Shown here piece by piece: positions 35,071 to 43,512 of a stretch of DNA of 64,000 bases (position 1 is its first letter; every line of letters begins with the position of its first letter). The stretch comes from Clostridia bacterium (GTDB lineage Bacteria; Bacillota; Clostridia; Oscillospirales; Acutalibacteraceae): contig JAFQQN010000006.1 in NCBI GenBank assembly GCA_017410605.1, positions 35,023-99,022 of the forward strand, read 5' to 3'. The position numbers were made by a program, and so were the translations under genes. The notes beneath the pieces were generated by a model. The model had not been told where the DNA came from. It saw only the letters and a program-made list of their open reading frames with translations, and searched no databases.

Positions 35071-35973
35071 CTAAAAGCTTTGACCGAAAAGTGACACTAT
35101 TTCCTCCTTTTCCGCTAAATCTTCACAAAAGGCAGTAGCAGAGCCTGAAGCAATACCAAGCTCTAGGGCATATAAATAATCCTTAGTTTTCATATACCCT
35201 GCAATAAAACCGGCAACCATACTGTCACCTGCACCAACCGAGTTTATAACCTTGCCCGGTTTTGCCTCGGCCTTGTAAACATTTTCCTCAGTGATTAGTA
35301 TTGCCCCATCTTTGCCTAAAGAAACCAAAACATTCTCTGCTCCTTGTTTTTGAAGCTCTTTGGCGCAAATAATTATCCCTTCATCGGTTTTAAGCTCTTT
35401 TCCAAACAGTGAAGAAAGTTCATCTTTGTTAGGCTTTATTAAAAAGGGATTGAATTTCAGACAGCTTGTGAGAAGCTCACCCTCGGCATCAACAACAAGG
35501 CGGATATTTTTATCTTTCAAAGGGGCTAAAATTCTTTGGTAAATATCTTTTGGCAGGGTGTTTGGTATACTTCCGGCAAGAACCAGAGTATCACCCTCTT
35601 TAAGGGCAGAAAGCTTTGAAATAAGAAGAGATATTTCTTCCTCATAAATTTCGGGGCCTGTACCGTTTATTTCGGTTTCGGTGCTTCCCTTAAGCTTAAC
35701 ATTTATACGGCTATTTCTGTTTTCGAGCCATACAAAATCGGTAATAATACCCTTTTCTTTAAGAAAGCTTTCAATTTCTTTGCCTGTAAAACCGCCTAAA
35801 AAACCCATAGCGGTTGTAGGAATGTTAAGAGTGTTTAGCACCCTAGAAACATTTATGCCCTTGCCGCCAATAAAAAGCTTTTCCTTTTTGCTTCGGTTGG
35901 TTTGCCCTAAAACAGGGTTTTGGGGCCACATTAAATAGTCTATTGCCGGGTTAAAGGTTACAGTATATATCAT
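35071..35973 (-). CDS. fruK: 1-phosphofructokinase (PfkB family)
   Basis: 300-residue ribokinase-fold sugar kinase. N-terminal VTFNPAIDYLM and GGKGINVSRVL are the fructose-1-phosphate/tagatose-6-phosphate kinase signature; the catalytic base and ATP anion hole are in NSVGAGDSMVAGF. Phosphorylates fructose 1-phosphate to fructose 1,6-bisphosphate. No fructose PTS gene is adjacent, so a tagatose-6-phosphate kinase role cannot be ruled out. GAGG precedes the ATG. Confidence 0.85.
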   Translation of the reverse strand: MIYTVTFNPAIDYLMWPQNPVLGQTNRSKKEKLFIGGKGINVSRVLNTLNIPTTAMGFLGGFTGKEIESFLKEKGIITDFVWLENRNSRINVKLKGSTETEINGTGPEIYEEEISLLISKLSALKEGDTLVLAGSIPNTLPKDIYQRILAPLKDKNIRLVVDAEGELLTSCLKFNPFLIKPNKDELSSLFGKELKTDEGIIICAKELQKQGAENVLVSLGKDGAILITEENVYKAEAKPGKVINSVGAGDSMVAGFIAGYMKTKDYLYALELGIASGSATAFCEDLAEKEEIVSLFGQSF

Positions 35974-35992
35974 ATTTTCCTCACAATGAATA

Positions 35993-36025
35993 AAAGGGGC
36001 TGCATTATATCAAGACAGCCCCTTT
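35993..36025 (-). terminator. trxB terminator
   Basis: Stem AAAGGGGCTG / CAGCCCCTTT between trxB and fruK, followed on the minus strand by TTTTATT. Confidence 0.75.
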
Positions 36026-36029
36026 ATTT

Positions 36030-36947
36030 TTATTTAAGTGTATCTAAAAAACGACAGGCCGCAATAGCCGCGACAGCACCGTCTGCAGTAGCGGTGGTTA
36101 TTTGTCTTATCTGCTTGGTGCGGCAGTCACCCGCAGTAAATATTCCTTTAAAGCTTGTGCTTGGAAGGCAGTCTTCGCCCGAAGAAATATAACCTCTCTC
36201 GTCTAGGGCAACAACTGTTTTAAAGGGCTCGTTTTCGGGCTGTTGGCCAATGGCAACAAAAACACCGTCAACCTTAAGGGCTGTTTCTTCACCTGTTTCG
36301 GTATTTTTAAGACCAAGACCCTCAAATTTTGTTTCCCCGTTTATAGAGGTTACAACAGTTGAAAGAATAATTTCAATGTTATTTTTGTTTGAAACCTCGT
36401 TTACAAGGCGACCCTCACCTGTAAGAAAGCCAAGGTTCTGAACAATATAAACCTTTTCACAGCCGTCGCTAAGCAAAACGGCCTCTTGCAGGGCACTGTT
36501 TCCACCGCCTACAACGGCTACTGTTTTGCCCTTATAAAAGGCACCGTCGCAAACGGCACAAAAGGAAATGTTTTCACCAATAAAGCGGTCTTCGTTTGGA
36601 AGATTTAGGTGGCGGTGCTTAGAGCCAGAAGCAATAATAACGCTTTTGCCCTTATATTCGGCCGATTTTCCTTTAACTGTAAAATCGCCGTCAGAACCCT
36701 CAATGCCTATTGCCTCGTCAAGCTCAACATCGGCACCCTGAGCCATAACCTGTTCTAAAAGCTTTTCGGCAAACTCGTTACCGCTCATCACTGCAAAGCC
36801 GGGGTAATTTTCAACCCTCGGTGAGTAGGTTATCTGCCCACCGAAGGTTTCTTTCTCAATTACCAGTACCGACTTATCACTGCGGCAGGCGTAGAGGGCG
36901 GCGGTTAAACCCGCCGGACCCGCGCCGATAATGATAATATCGTACAT
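36030..36947 (-). CDS. trxB: thioredoxin-disulfide reductase
   Basis: 305-residue FAD/NADPH flavoprotein. FAD motif IIGAGPAGLTAALYA, redox-active CAVCDG, NADPH motif VVGGGNSALQEA, and C-terminal GIFTAGDCR. Reduces thioredoxin-fold partners with NADPH. It starts 26 nt downstream of nrdD, whose product carries a fused thioredoxin-like domain, so the two probably form a dedicated reduction system. No separate trxA gene is in the window. Confidence 0.95.
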   Translation of the reverse strand: MYDIIIIGAGPAGLTAALYACRSDKSVLVIEKETFGGQITYSPRVENYPGFAVMSGNEFAEKLLEQVMAQGADVELDEAIGIEGSDGDFTVKGKSAEYKGKSVIIASGSKHRHLNLPNEDRFIGENISFCAVCDGAFYKGKTVAVVGGGNSALQEAVLLSDGCEKVYIVQNLGFLTGEGRLVNEVSNKNNIEIILSTVVTSINGETKFEGLGLKNTETGEETALKVDGVFVAIGQQPENEPFKTVVALDERGYISSGEDCLPSTSFKGIFTAGDCRTKQIRQITTATADGAVAAIAACRFLDTLK

Positions 36948-36973
36948 AGTGATTATTTCTCCTATTTGGCCTA

Positions 36974-39355
36974 TTATTTAGAAGCAACTACCTGTTCTGT
37001 AAAGGCCTTAATGTTAGAAAGGTTAACAAATTTCTGAACCTCACCGTTTGATACTACAACAAGTGTAGGTGCTTGGTGAATGTCATACTGTGCTACAAGC
37101 TCGGCATTGTCGTCTGCCATAACCTTTTCAAAGGCTATACCTGCCTTTTCAAGGAATGTGGCGGCCATTTTACAGTTGGGGCAGGTTGCGGTTGCAAAAA
37201 GAAGAACCTTGTCTTCACCGGCTGCAGTTACTACATCAGTGGTGTCAATTTTAACTTCGCGTTTAATTTCTCTGTCAAGCTTAGACTGTGCATAAACCTT
37301 TCTATCCTTGTATTCCTGTGACTTACCGTCATTCCAGTTCTGAACAGGACGGTAGTAACCGGTAATACGGCTATAAACCTCTGTGCGCTCACCACAGGTG
37401 GGGCAGGTGTAAACCTCGCCGGAGATATATCCGTGGCTTTTACATACAGAGTATGTTGGGGAAAGGGTGTAGTAGGGAAGCTTGTAATTCTGTGCAACCT
37501 TGCGAATAAGGTTTGCGGCAGCCTTCCAGTCGGGAAGCTTTTCGCCAAGGAAAGCGTGGAAAACAGTACCCGATGTGTAAAGGGTCTGAAGCTCGTCCTG
37601 AATGTCTAAAGCGTCGAAAATGTCGTCGGTAAAGTCAACAGGAAGGTGAGAAGAGTTGGTGTAGTAGGGGGTCTCATCCTTAGTGGGGTCAGAAGCAGTA
37701 ATAATATCGGGGTAACGCTTAAGGTCGTGCTTAGCTAAGCGGTAGCTTGTAGACTCGGCAGGGGTTGCCTCAAGGTTGTAAAGGTCGCCATATTCTTCCT
37801 GATAGTCGGAAAGACGCTCACGCATATGGTTAAGAACCTCTTTAGAGAATTCCTGAGTTTCGGTGTGGGTCATATCTTTCTTTAACCAGTTAGCGTTAAG
37901 GCCAACCTCGTTCATACCAACAAGACCAATGGTAGAGAAGTGGTTGTCAAAGGTGCCAAGATAACGCTTGGTGTAGGGATAAAGTCCCTCGTTAAGAAGA
38001 TTGGTAATAACCTTTCTCTTAATCTTAAGAGAACGAGCAGAAATATCCATCATACGGTCTAAGCGCTTATAGAAATCTGCTTTATCCTTTGCAAGGTAAG
38101 CAATTCTGGGAAGGTTAATGGTAACAACACCAACAGAACCGGTGCTTTCACCGCTTCCAAAGAAGCCGCCGGACTTCTTCCTAAGCTCACGAAGGTCAAG
38201 ACGAAGTCTGCAGCACATACTACGAACATCGCTGGGCTCCATATCGCTGTTAATGTAGTTAGAGAAGTAAGGTGTGCCGTATTTAGAGGTCATTTCGAAA
38301 AGAAGCTTATTGTTTTCGGTTTCAGACCAGTCAAAATCGGCAGTGATGGAATAGGTAGGAATAGGATACTGGAAGCCTCGGCCGTTAGCATCGCCCTCAA
38401 TCATTGTTTCGATGAAGGCCTTGTTAACCATATCCATTTCCTTTTTACAGTCCTTATATTTAAAGGGCATTTCTTTGCCGCCTACAATAGCGTTAAGCTC
38501 TGCAAGGTCGTTGGGAACGGTCCAGTCTAAGGTAATGTTAGAGAAAGGAGCCTGTGTACCCCAACGGGAGGGAGTGTTTACACCGTAAATGAAGGATTCA
38601 ATGCATTTTTTAACCTGTTCATAATCCAGGTTATCGGCCTTAACGAAGGGAGCAAGATAGGTGTCAAAGGAGGAAAATGCCTGAGCACCTGCCCATTCGT
38701 TTTGCATAATGCCAAGGAAGTTTACCATCTGGTTACAAAGGGTTGCAAGGTGCTTTGCAGGGGCAGAGGTAATTTTTCCTGTAACACCGCCAAGACCCTC
38801 TTTAATAAGCTGTTTCAGTGACCAACCTGCACAGTAGCCGGTAAGCATTGAAAGGTCGTGAATGTGAATATCGGCATTGCGGTGGGCATTGGCAATTTCG
38901 TCGTCGTAAATTTCAGAAAGCCAGTAGTTTGCAGTAACAGCACCTGAGTTGCTGAGTATAAGACCGCCTACAGAGTATGTAACGGTTGAGTTTTCCTTAA
39001 CGCGCCAGTCAGAAACCTTAACATAGCTGTCAACAATTTCTTTATAGTCTAAAATTGTGGAGTTCATATTGCGGAGCTTCTCACGCTGACGGCGGTAGAG
39101 AATGTAGGCTTTTGCTACATCGGCATAACCGGCCTGAACAAGAACCGACTCAACACTGTCCTGAATATCTTCAACTGCAATGTGGTGGTCTTTAATTTTG
39201 GGTTCAAAATCTGCGGTAACCTTAAGGGCCAAGAAATCAATAATATTCTGGTTGTATTCTTTTTCTTGGGCATCAAATGCGAGGGTAATTGCTTCAGAGA
39301 TTTTAGCAAGATTAAAGTCAACTATCTTGCCGTCGCGCTTTAATACTGTATACAT
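36974..39355 (-). CDS. nrdD: anaerobic ribonucleoside-triphosphate reductase with C-terminal thioredoxin domain
   Basis: 793 residues. N-terminal ATP-cone (~1-90; YTVLKRDGKIVDFNLAKI), then the class III reductase barrel with VNTPSRWGTQAPFSN, MCCRLRLDLRELRKK and GGFFGSGESTGSVG, a zinc-binding C-terminal part (CKSHGY, YTCPTCGERTEVYS) and the glycyl-radical site RITGYYRPVQNW. A further ~100 residues form a thioredoxin/glutaredoxin-like domain with CPNC (LLFATATCPNCKMAATFLEK). Makes dNTPs anaerobically. ATG at 39355 is used (AAGGAG 9 nt upstream); the frame extends to 39433 without a start signal. NrdR boxes and promoter lie upstream; trxB is downstream. Confidence 0.95.
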   Translation of the reverse strand: MYTVLKRDGKIVDFNLAKISEAITLAFDAQEKEYNQNIIDFLALKVTADFEPKIKDHHIAVEDIQDSVESVLVQAGYADVAKAYILYRRQREKLRNMNSTILDYKEIVDSYVKVSDWRVKENSTVTYSVGGLILSNSGAVTANYWLSEIYDDEIANAHRNADIHIHDLSMLTGYCAGWSLKQLIKEGLGGVTGKITSAPAKHLATLCNQMVNFLGIMQNEWAGAQAFSSFDTYLAPFVKADNLDYEQVKKCIESFIYGVNTPSRWGTQAPFSNITLDWTVPNDLAELNAIVGGKEMPFKYKDCKKEMDMVNKAFIETMIEGDANGRGFQYPIPTYSITADFDWSETENNKLLFEMTSKYGTPYFSNYINSDMEPSDVRSMCCRLRLDLRELRKKSGGFFGSGESTGSVGVVTINLPRIAYLAKDKADFYKRLDRMMDISARSLKIKRKVITNLLNEGLYPYTKRYLGTFDNHFSTIGLVGMNEVGLNANWLKKDMTHTETQEFSKEVLNHMRERLSDYQEEYGDLYNLEATPAESTSYRLAKHDLKRYPDIITASDPTKDETPYYTNSSHLPVDFTDDIFDALDIQDELQTLYTSGTVFHAFLGEKLPDWKAAANLIRKVAQNYKLPYYTLSPTYSVCKSHGYISGEVYTCPTCGERTEVYSRITGYYRPVQNWNDGKSQEYKDRKVYAQSKLDREIKREVKIDTTDVVTAAGEDKVLLFATATCPNCKMAATFLEKAGIAFEKVMADDNAELVAQYDIHQAPTLVVVSNGEVQKFVNLSNIKAFTEQVVASK

Positions 39356-39404
39356 CTTGTATTTCTCCTTATAAATTTTTCTATATCTTGGGTCAGCGAG
39401 ATTA

Positions 39405-39433
39405 AGTATAATACAAAATGTTGTGTTTGTCAA
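39405..39433 (-). promoter_or_regulatory. nrdD-trxB promoter
   Basis: Minus strand TTGACA (39428-39433), 17-nt spacer, TATACT (39405-39410). The spacer is almost entirely occupied by an NrdR box. Confidence 0.85.
39411..39426. promoter_or_regulatory. NrdR box (proximal)
   Basis: ATACAAAATGTTGTGT, 14 of 16 positions shared with the distal box. Located between -35 and -10 of the nrdD promoter, an ideal repression position. Confidence 0.75.
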
Positions 39434-39435
39434 GT

Positions 39436-39466
39436 AAAAAAAGCACCAAATATTGGTGCTTTTTTT
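39436..39466. terminator. terminator between nrdG and nrdD
   Basis: 14-bp palindromic stem AAAAAAAGCACCAA / TTGGTGCTTTTTTT with loop ATA. Ends nrdG transcription just before the nrdD promoter. Confidence 0.85.
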
Positions 39467-39474
39467 GACTTTTT

Positions 39475-39490
39475 ACACAATATGTTGTGT
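39475..39490. promoter_or_regulatory. NrdR box (distal)
   Basis: ACACAATATGTTGTGT, an almost perfect NrdR palindrome, 64 bp (about six helical turns) from the proximal box and touching the nrdG stop codon. Confidence 0.8.
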
Positions 39491-40182
39491 TACTGGCCTC
39501 TAAGAGCGGCTGTTGGCACATCTTTTTCGAGCAACTTCACTAGTTTTTCCATTTCATTTTTGTCATATCCGTGCATACCATCCTTTATAAGGTCGCCGGA
39601 ATCTACAAAACTTTGTAAAAAATATTTTTTTGCACCCGAAATCCATTTTCCAATAGCCACAATATCATGGGGTGTATGAAGTTCCTCAACCACAGTTGTA
39701 CGAAACTCGTAATCAACACCGCTGTTTTTAAGAATATTAATGCTTTCCTCTATAGGGGCGAGGTTAAACTGCTCTATCCCAACTGTTTTTCCGTAAGACG
39801 ACGGTGAATTTTTAATGTCCATAGCAACATAGTTTAAAAGGCCTTTTGCTATAAGGTTTTCCAGAACTTTTGGATTATAGCCGTTGGTGTCTAGCTTAAC
39901 CTCATACCCTAAATCTTTTATTTTAATAATAAATTCTTCAAGGTCGGGCTGAAGAGTTGGTTCGCCGCCGGTAATACAAACCCCGTCTAAAATGCCCTGT
40001 CGCTTTTTTAGAAATTTAAAAAATTCCTCTTCAGAGCAAGAGGGATTTTCCTCAATATGTGTTACTAGTGAGGCGTTATGACAAAATGGACAGCGAAAAT
40101 TACACCCCGCCGTAAAAACGGTACAGGCTGTTCTGCCGGGAAAATCTAAAAGGGTGAGCTTTTGAAGCCCCATTATTTTCAT
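39490..40182 (-). CDS. nrdG: anaerobic ribonucleotide reductase activating protein
   Basis: About 230-residue radical SAM enzyme that installs the glycyl radical on NrdD. The [4Fe-4S] motif is AGCNFRCPFCHNASL (CxxxCxxC), followed by ITGGEPTLQPDLEEF and LDTNGYNPKVL. Several close in-frame starts exist (GTG 40191, ATG 40188, ATG 40182); GGTGATG at 40187-40193 best supports 40182 (MKIMGLQKLTLLDF). Separated from nrdD by its own terminator, so the activase and reductase are expressed separately, though a box for NrdR overlaps its 3' end. Confidence 0.92.
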   Translation of the reverse strand: MKIMGLQKLTLLDFPGRTACTVFTAGCNFRCPFCHNASLVTHIEENPSCSEEEFFKFLKKRQGILDGVCITGGEPTLQPDLEEFIIKIKDLGYEVKLDTNGYNPKVLENLIAKGLLNYVAMDIKNSPSSYGKTVGIEQFNLAPIEESINILKNSGVDYEFRTTVVEELHTPHDIVAIGKWISGAKKYFLQSFVDSGDLIKDGMHGYDKNEMEKLVKLLEKDVPTAALRGQ

Positions 40183-40209
40183 TTTCATCACCTATATATA
40201 GTTGTAGTT

Positions 40210-40926
40210 TTAAAGTTCTTTTGCAACATACTCCTGCATATTTTCTATAACCCTGGCACCGGGGTAGCAAATTTTATTATCACTCTTTAAAAGAAAAACA
40301 AGGTCGGACTGCTCAAACATTTTAATATCGTTATCGCCGTCGCCAAAGGCAGCTATGCCATTGCTTATACCAAAACGAGTTTTTATATATGCGGTGGCAT
40401 TACCCTTGTTGGCTTCTTTATTGCAAAATTCAATATAGGTGCCGTCTTCATAGCAAAGGCGAAGACCAAGGCTTACGGCCCTTTCTTTAATATTTGAAAT
40501 GGCAGAAGAGCCTAATTTATTCTTAATTATAACAAGCTTATAAATATCCTGATTAAAAAGGCCTTTTTGAAGTAATATGTTTTGTGTTATGGGCAAGGTT
40601 TTTTCTTTTAATGCCGCAAATGGAGCAGAGCCTAATTCTAATGCAAGGCTACCAAGGTCAAGTGCGGCTTCTCTGGGTATGGTGCATTTAAAAAGAAGAC
40701 AGTTTTTATACATTATCTGGGCCCCGTCATTGCAAATAAAAACGGTTCTGTTTTCTATAGGCTTTAACATTTGACGAAGAGTATGATAAGGTCTTCCGCT
40801 GTTTACAGCAAAAATCAGCCCACAGTCGGTAAGCCTTTTAATTTTTATAACAAATTCTTCCTTAAGCTTACTGTCCTCTTTAGGAAACAAGGTTCCGTCA
40901 AAGTCAGAAAGTATCATTCTAAGCAT
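40210..40926 (-). CDS. HAD superfamily Cof-type phosphatase
   Basis: 238-residue sugar-phosphate-type HAD hydrolase: motif I LSDFDGTLFPKE, motif II VNSGRP, motif III/IV FGDGDNDIKMFEQS. The C2-type cap lies between. Substrate unknown; Cof-family members act on phosphorylated sugars, pyridoxal phosphate or flavin precursors. ATG at 40926 is chosen because AAAGGTGAT sits 4-5 nt upstream; an upstream ATG at 40944 has none. Lies between tex and nrdG on the same strand. Confidence 0.85.
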   Translation of the reverse strand: MLRMILSDFDGTLFPKEDSKLKEEFVIKIKRLTDCGLIFAVNSGRPYHTLRQMLKPIENRTVFICNDGAQIMYKNCLLFKCTIPREAALDLGSLALELGSAPFAALKEKTLPITQNILLQKGLFNQDIYKLVIIKNKLGSSAISNIKERAVSLGLRLCYEDGTYIEFCNKEANKGNATAYIKTRFGISNGIAAFGDGDNDIKMFEQSDLVFLLKSDNKICYPGARVIENMQEYVAKEL

Positions 40927-40964
40927 AAAATCACCTTTAAGCAAACTTAAATAGTTTGTATTTA

Positions 40965-43151
40965 TTATGCATTTTTCTGCTCGGTAGTCTGTGCCTGTTT
41001 TATACTAAGGGATATACGCTTTTTGGCAACGTCAACACCAATAACCATAACCTTAACAATATCCCCTACGGTTAAAACCTCGCTTGGGTGTTTAATAAAG
41101 CGGTTGCATATTTCAGAAATATGAACAAGGCCGTCTTGGTGAACACCAATATCTACAAAAACGCCAAAGTCAATAACGTTTCTAACAGTGCCGTCAAGAA
41201 TCATACCGGCTTTGAGGTCGCTCATATCCATAATATCGCTTCGAAGCATAGGCTTAACAAGCTCTTCTCTGGGGTCGCGACCCGGCTTTTTAAGTTCTTT
41301 TGCAATATCGGTTACGGTTGGAATACCTGTGTCACAAAGCTGAGCCATTTTGTCTACCCCAAAATCCTCAAGTCTTTGCTCAATATCCTCTAAATTCCCG
41401 TCGGTTACATCTTCTTTAGAGTAGCCAAGCTCTTTTATCAAAATTTCGGCCGCTTTATAGCTTTCAGGGTGAACGCCGGTGTTGTCTAAAATATTTTTGC
41501 CGCCGGGTATGCGTAAAAATCCGGCGCATTGGGTGTAGGTTTTAGCGCCAAGTTTGGGAACCTTTAAAAGGGCCTTGCGGTCTTTAAAGGCACCGTTCTC
41601 TTCGCGGTGAAGAACAATGTTTTTTGCGGTTGAGGTGTTAAGCCCCGCAACCCTTGCAAGAAGACTGGGAGAGGCTGTGTTAAGGTCTACACCTACAGCG
41701 TTAACACAGTCTTCTACAACACCCGACAAGGTATCGTTCAAACGAGCCTCGGGCATATCGTGTTGGTACTGGCCGACCCCAATAGATTTTGGGTCTATTT
41801 TAACAAGCTCGGCAAGAGGGTCTTGAAGTCTTCGTGCAATAGAAACGGCACTGCGAAGAGAAACATCAAAATCCGGGAACTCTTCTGCACCAAGCTTAGA
41901 TGCAGAGTAAACCGAGGCGCCGGCTTCATTTACCATCATATATTTAACGTTATCTAAGCCCTTTATAAGCTCAGATACAAAAATTTCAGATTCTTTAGAG
42001 GCGGTGCCGTTGCCAATAGCAATAACCGTAACACCGTGCTTTTTTATAAGGGCGGTGAGGGTTTTGGCTGCTTCTTCTTTCTTGTTATGTGGAGGTGTTG
42101 GGTAAACTACCGAGGTATCAAGCACTTTGCCTGTGCCGTCTACCACCGCAATTTTACAGCCTGTGCGGTAGGCGGGGTCAAAGCCAAGAGTAACCCTATC
42201 TTTAATAGGGGGTTGCATTAAGAGCGGCTTTAAGTTGCTTCCAAACATTTTAATGGCCTGTTCACTTGCCATATCGGTAAGGGTAGAACGGGCTTCTCTT
42301 TCTACAGAGGGAAATATAAGCCTTGTGTAGGCATCTTTTGCGGCGGACTCTAAAATAGCGTTATATTCGGGGTCCTTGCAGGTTGCTCTGGCAAAAAGAA
42401 TTCTTAAGGCCTCGCCCTCGTCGATTTCAACCGAAACCTTTAAAAGCTTTTCTTTTTCACCGCGGTTAATTGCAAGAATACGGTGGCTTTGAATTTTTGA
42501 GATAGGTTCACAAAAGTCATAATAAATGCGGTAAACACTATCCTCTTCGGTGGCGGCATTAGAAATTATTTTTCCTCGCTTATTTGTAAGCTCTCTAAGT
42601 AAACGGCGAATATCGGCATTGTCTGAAAGTATTTCTGCTATTATATCAGATGCGCCCGAAATTGCCTCTTCGGCTGTTTCTACACCCTTTTCGGTGTCTA
42701 TAAAATCCTCCGCCGCGGTAATGGGCAAACGGCCGTCACCACCGTTTAATATTAAAGTGGCAAGAGGCTCTAAGCCCTTTTCCTTGGCAATGGTGGCACG
42801 GGTACGGCGCTTTTGCTTATACGGGCGGTAAAGGTCTTCTACCTCAGCCAAGGTTTTTGCAGCTAAAATTTGCTCTTTAAGCTCATCAGTCAGCTTTTCC
42901 TGTTCGGCAATAGAAGAAATAACCTCTTCCTTGCGTTGCTCTAAATTGCGAAGATACTGCACACGGTCGGCCAGGGCTCTTATAAGCTGGTCGTCCATAG
43001 AACCGTGCATTTCTTTTCGGTAACGGGCAATAAAGGGAACGGTGTTTCCATCGTCTAAAAGATTAATAACATTCTCGGCATATTTAGGGCGAATGTTAAG
43101 TTCACTTGACACAATTTCAACAATGTTTTGCATTAGAATATTTTCACTCAC
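40965..43151 (-). CDS. tex: Tex family RNA-binding transcription accessory protein
   Basis: 728 residues, full length. N-terminal Tex domain (LNIRPKYAENVINLLDDGN, VPFIARYRKE), a YqgF/RNase H-like domain (VTLGFDPAYRTGCKIAVVDG), helix-hairpin-helix repeats (VEDCVNAVGVDLNTASPSLL, RVAGLNTSTAKNIV), and a C-terminal S1 RNA-binding domain (~645-715; GTVRNVIDFGVFVDIGVHQDGL). Bacterial homologue of Spt6-like factors that bind RNA and affect transcription. GTG start at 43151 is tentative; an ATG at 43133 is an alternative. Confidence 0.95.
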   Translation of the reverse strand: MSENILMQNIVEIVSSELNIRPKYAENVINLLDDGNTVPFIARYRKEMHGSMDDQLIRALADRVQYLRNLEQRKEEVISSIAEQEKLTDELKEQILAAKTLAEVEDLYRPYKQKRRTRATIAKEKGLEPLATLILNGGDGRLPITAAEDFIDTEKGVETAEEAISGASDIIAEILSDNADIRRLLRELTNKRGKIISNAATEEDSVYRIYYDFCEPISKIQSHRILAINRGEKEKLLKVSVEIDEGEALRILFARATCKDPEYNAILESAAKDAYTRLIFPSVEREARSTLTDMASEQAIKMFGSNLKPLLMQPPIKDRVTLGFDPAYRTGCKIAVVDGTGKVLDTSVVYPTPPHNKKEEAAKTLTALIKKHGVTVIAIGNGTASKESEIFVSELIKGLDNVKYMMVNEAGASVYSASKLGAEEFPDFDVSLRSAVSIARRLQDPLAELVKIDPKSIGVGQYQHDMPEARLNDTLSGVVEDCVNAVGVDLNTASPSLLARVAGLNTSTAKNIVLHREENGAFKDRKALLKVPKLGAKTYTQCAGFLRIPGGKNILDNTGVHPESYKAAEILIKELGYSKEDVTDGNLEDIEQRLEDFGVDKMAQLCDTGIPTVTDIAKELKKPGRDPREELVKPMLRSDIMDMSDLKAGMILDGTVRNVIDFGVFVDIGVHQDGLVHISEICNRFIKHPSEVLTVGDIVKVMVIGVDVAKKRISLSIKQAQTTEQKNA

Positions 43152-43243
43152 TCTTACATATAATAATCGAGCAAACCTGAACCTTTAAATTAACTTTTAA
43201 ATAATTTTGCATTTACTAAGGGTCTAGCTTGGCCACAATTATT

Positions 43244-43272
43244 AGTATAAACCAACAGCAAAATTTTGTCAA
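43244..43272 (-). promoter_or_regulatory. tex promoter
   Basis: Minus strand TTGACA (43267-43272), 17-nt spacer, TATACT (43244-43249); leader about 85 nt. Confidence 0.75.
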
Positions 43273-43465
43273 AGCAAATTTTATCATTCTTTCTGACAGT
43301 TTTTGCCCTTTAACAAATGCTAGTAACATATAAACCGTTGAAAACTGTATGTTTTTACATTCTAAGGTCGATTTTAAGTAAAAAAGTACTACATATTTAT
43401 GCAAAATGCACAAATATCGGGGCTAAAATATTACGTGTTCATTTTAATTTTAACAACTTTTCGCC

Positions 43466-43494
43466 TTGTAATATTTTGGCAAGAATGTTATAAT
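43466..43494 (+). promoter_or_regulatory. possible glgB promoter
   Basis: TTGTAA, 17-nt spacer, TATAAT (43489-43494). The expected transcript start (about 43501) would cut into the glgB Shine-Dalgarno (AAGGAAG, 43497-43503), so either this promoter or the chosen start may be wrong. Confidence 0.35.
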
Positions 43495-43512
43495 AAAGGA
43501 AGTGAATGTGTC

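Larger units (their letters stand above)
43152..43512. other. divergent intergenic region tex / glgB
   Basis: No gene. Holds the tex promoter (43244-43272, minus) and a possible glgB promoter (43466-43494, plus). The rest is AT-rich; short ORFs crossing it are not credible. Confidence 0.6.
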
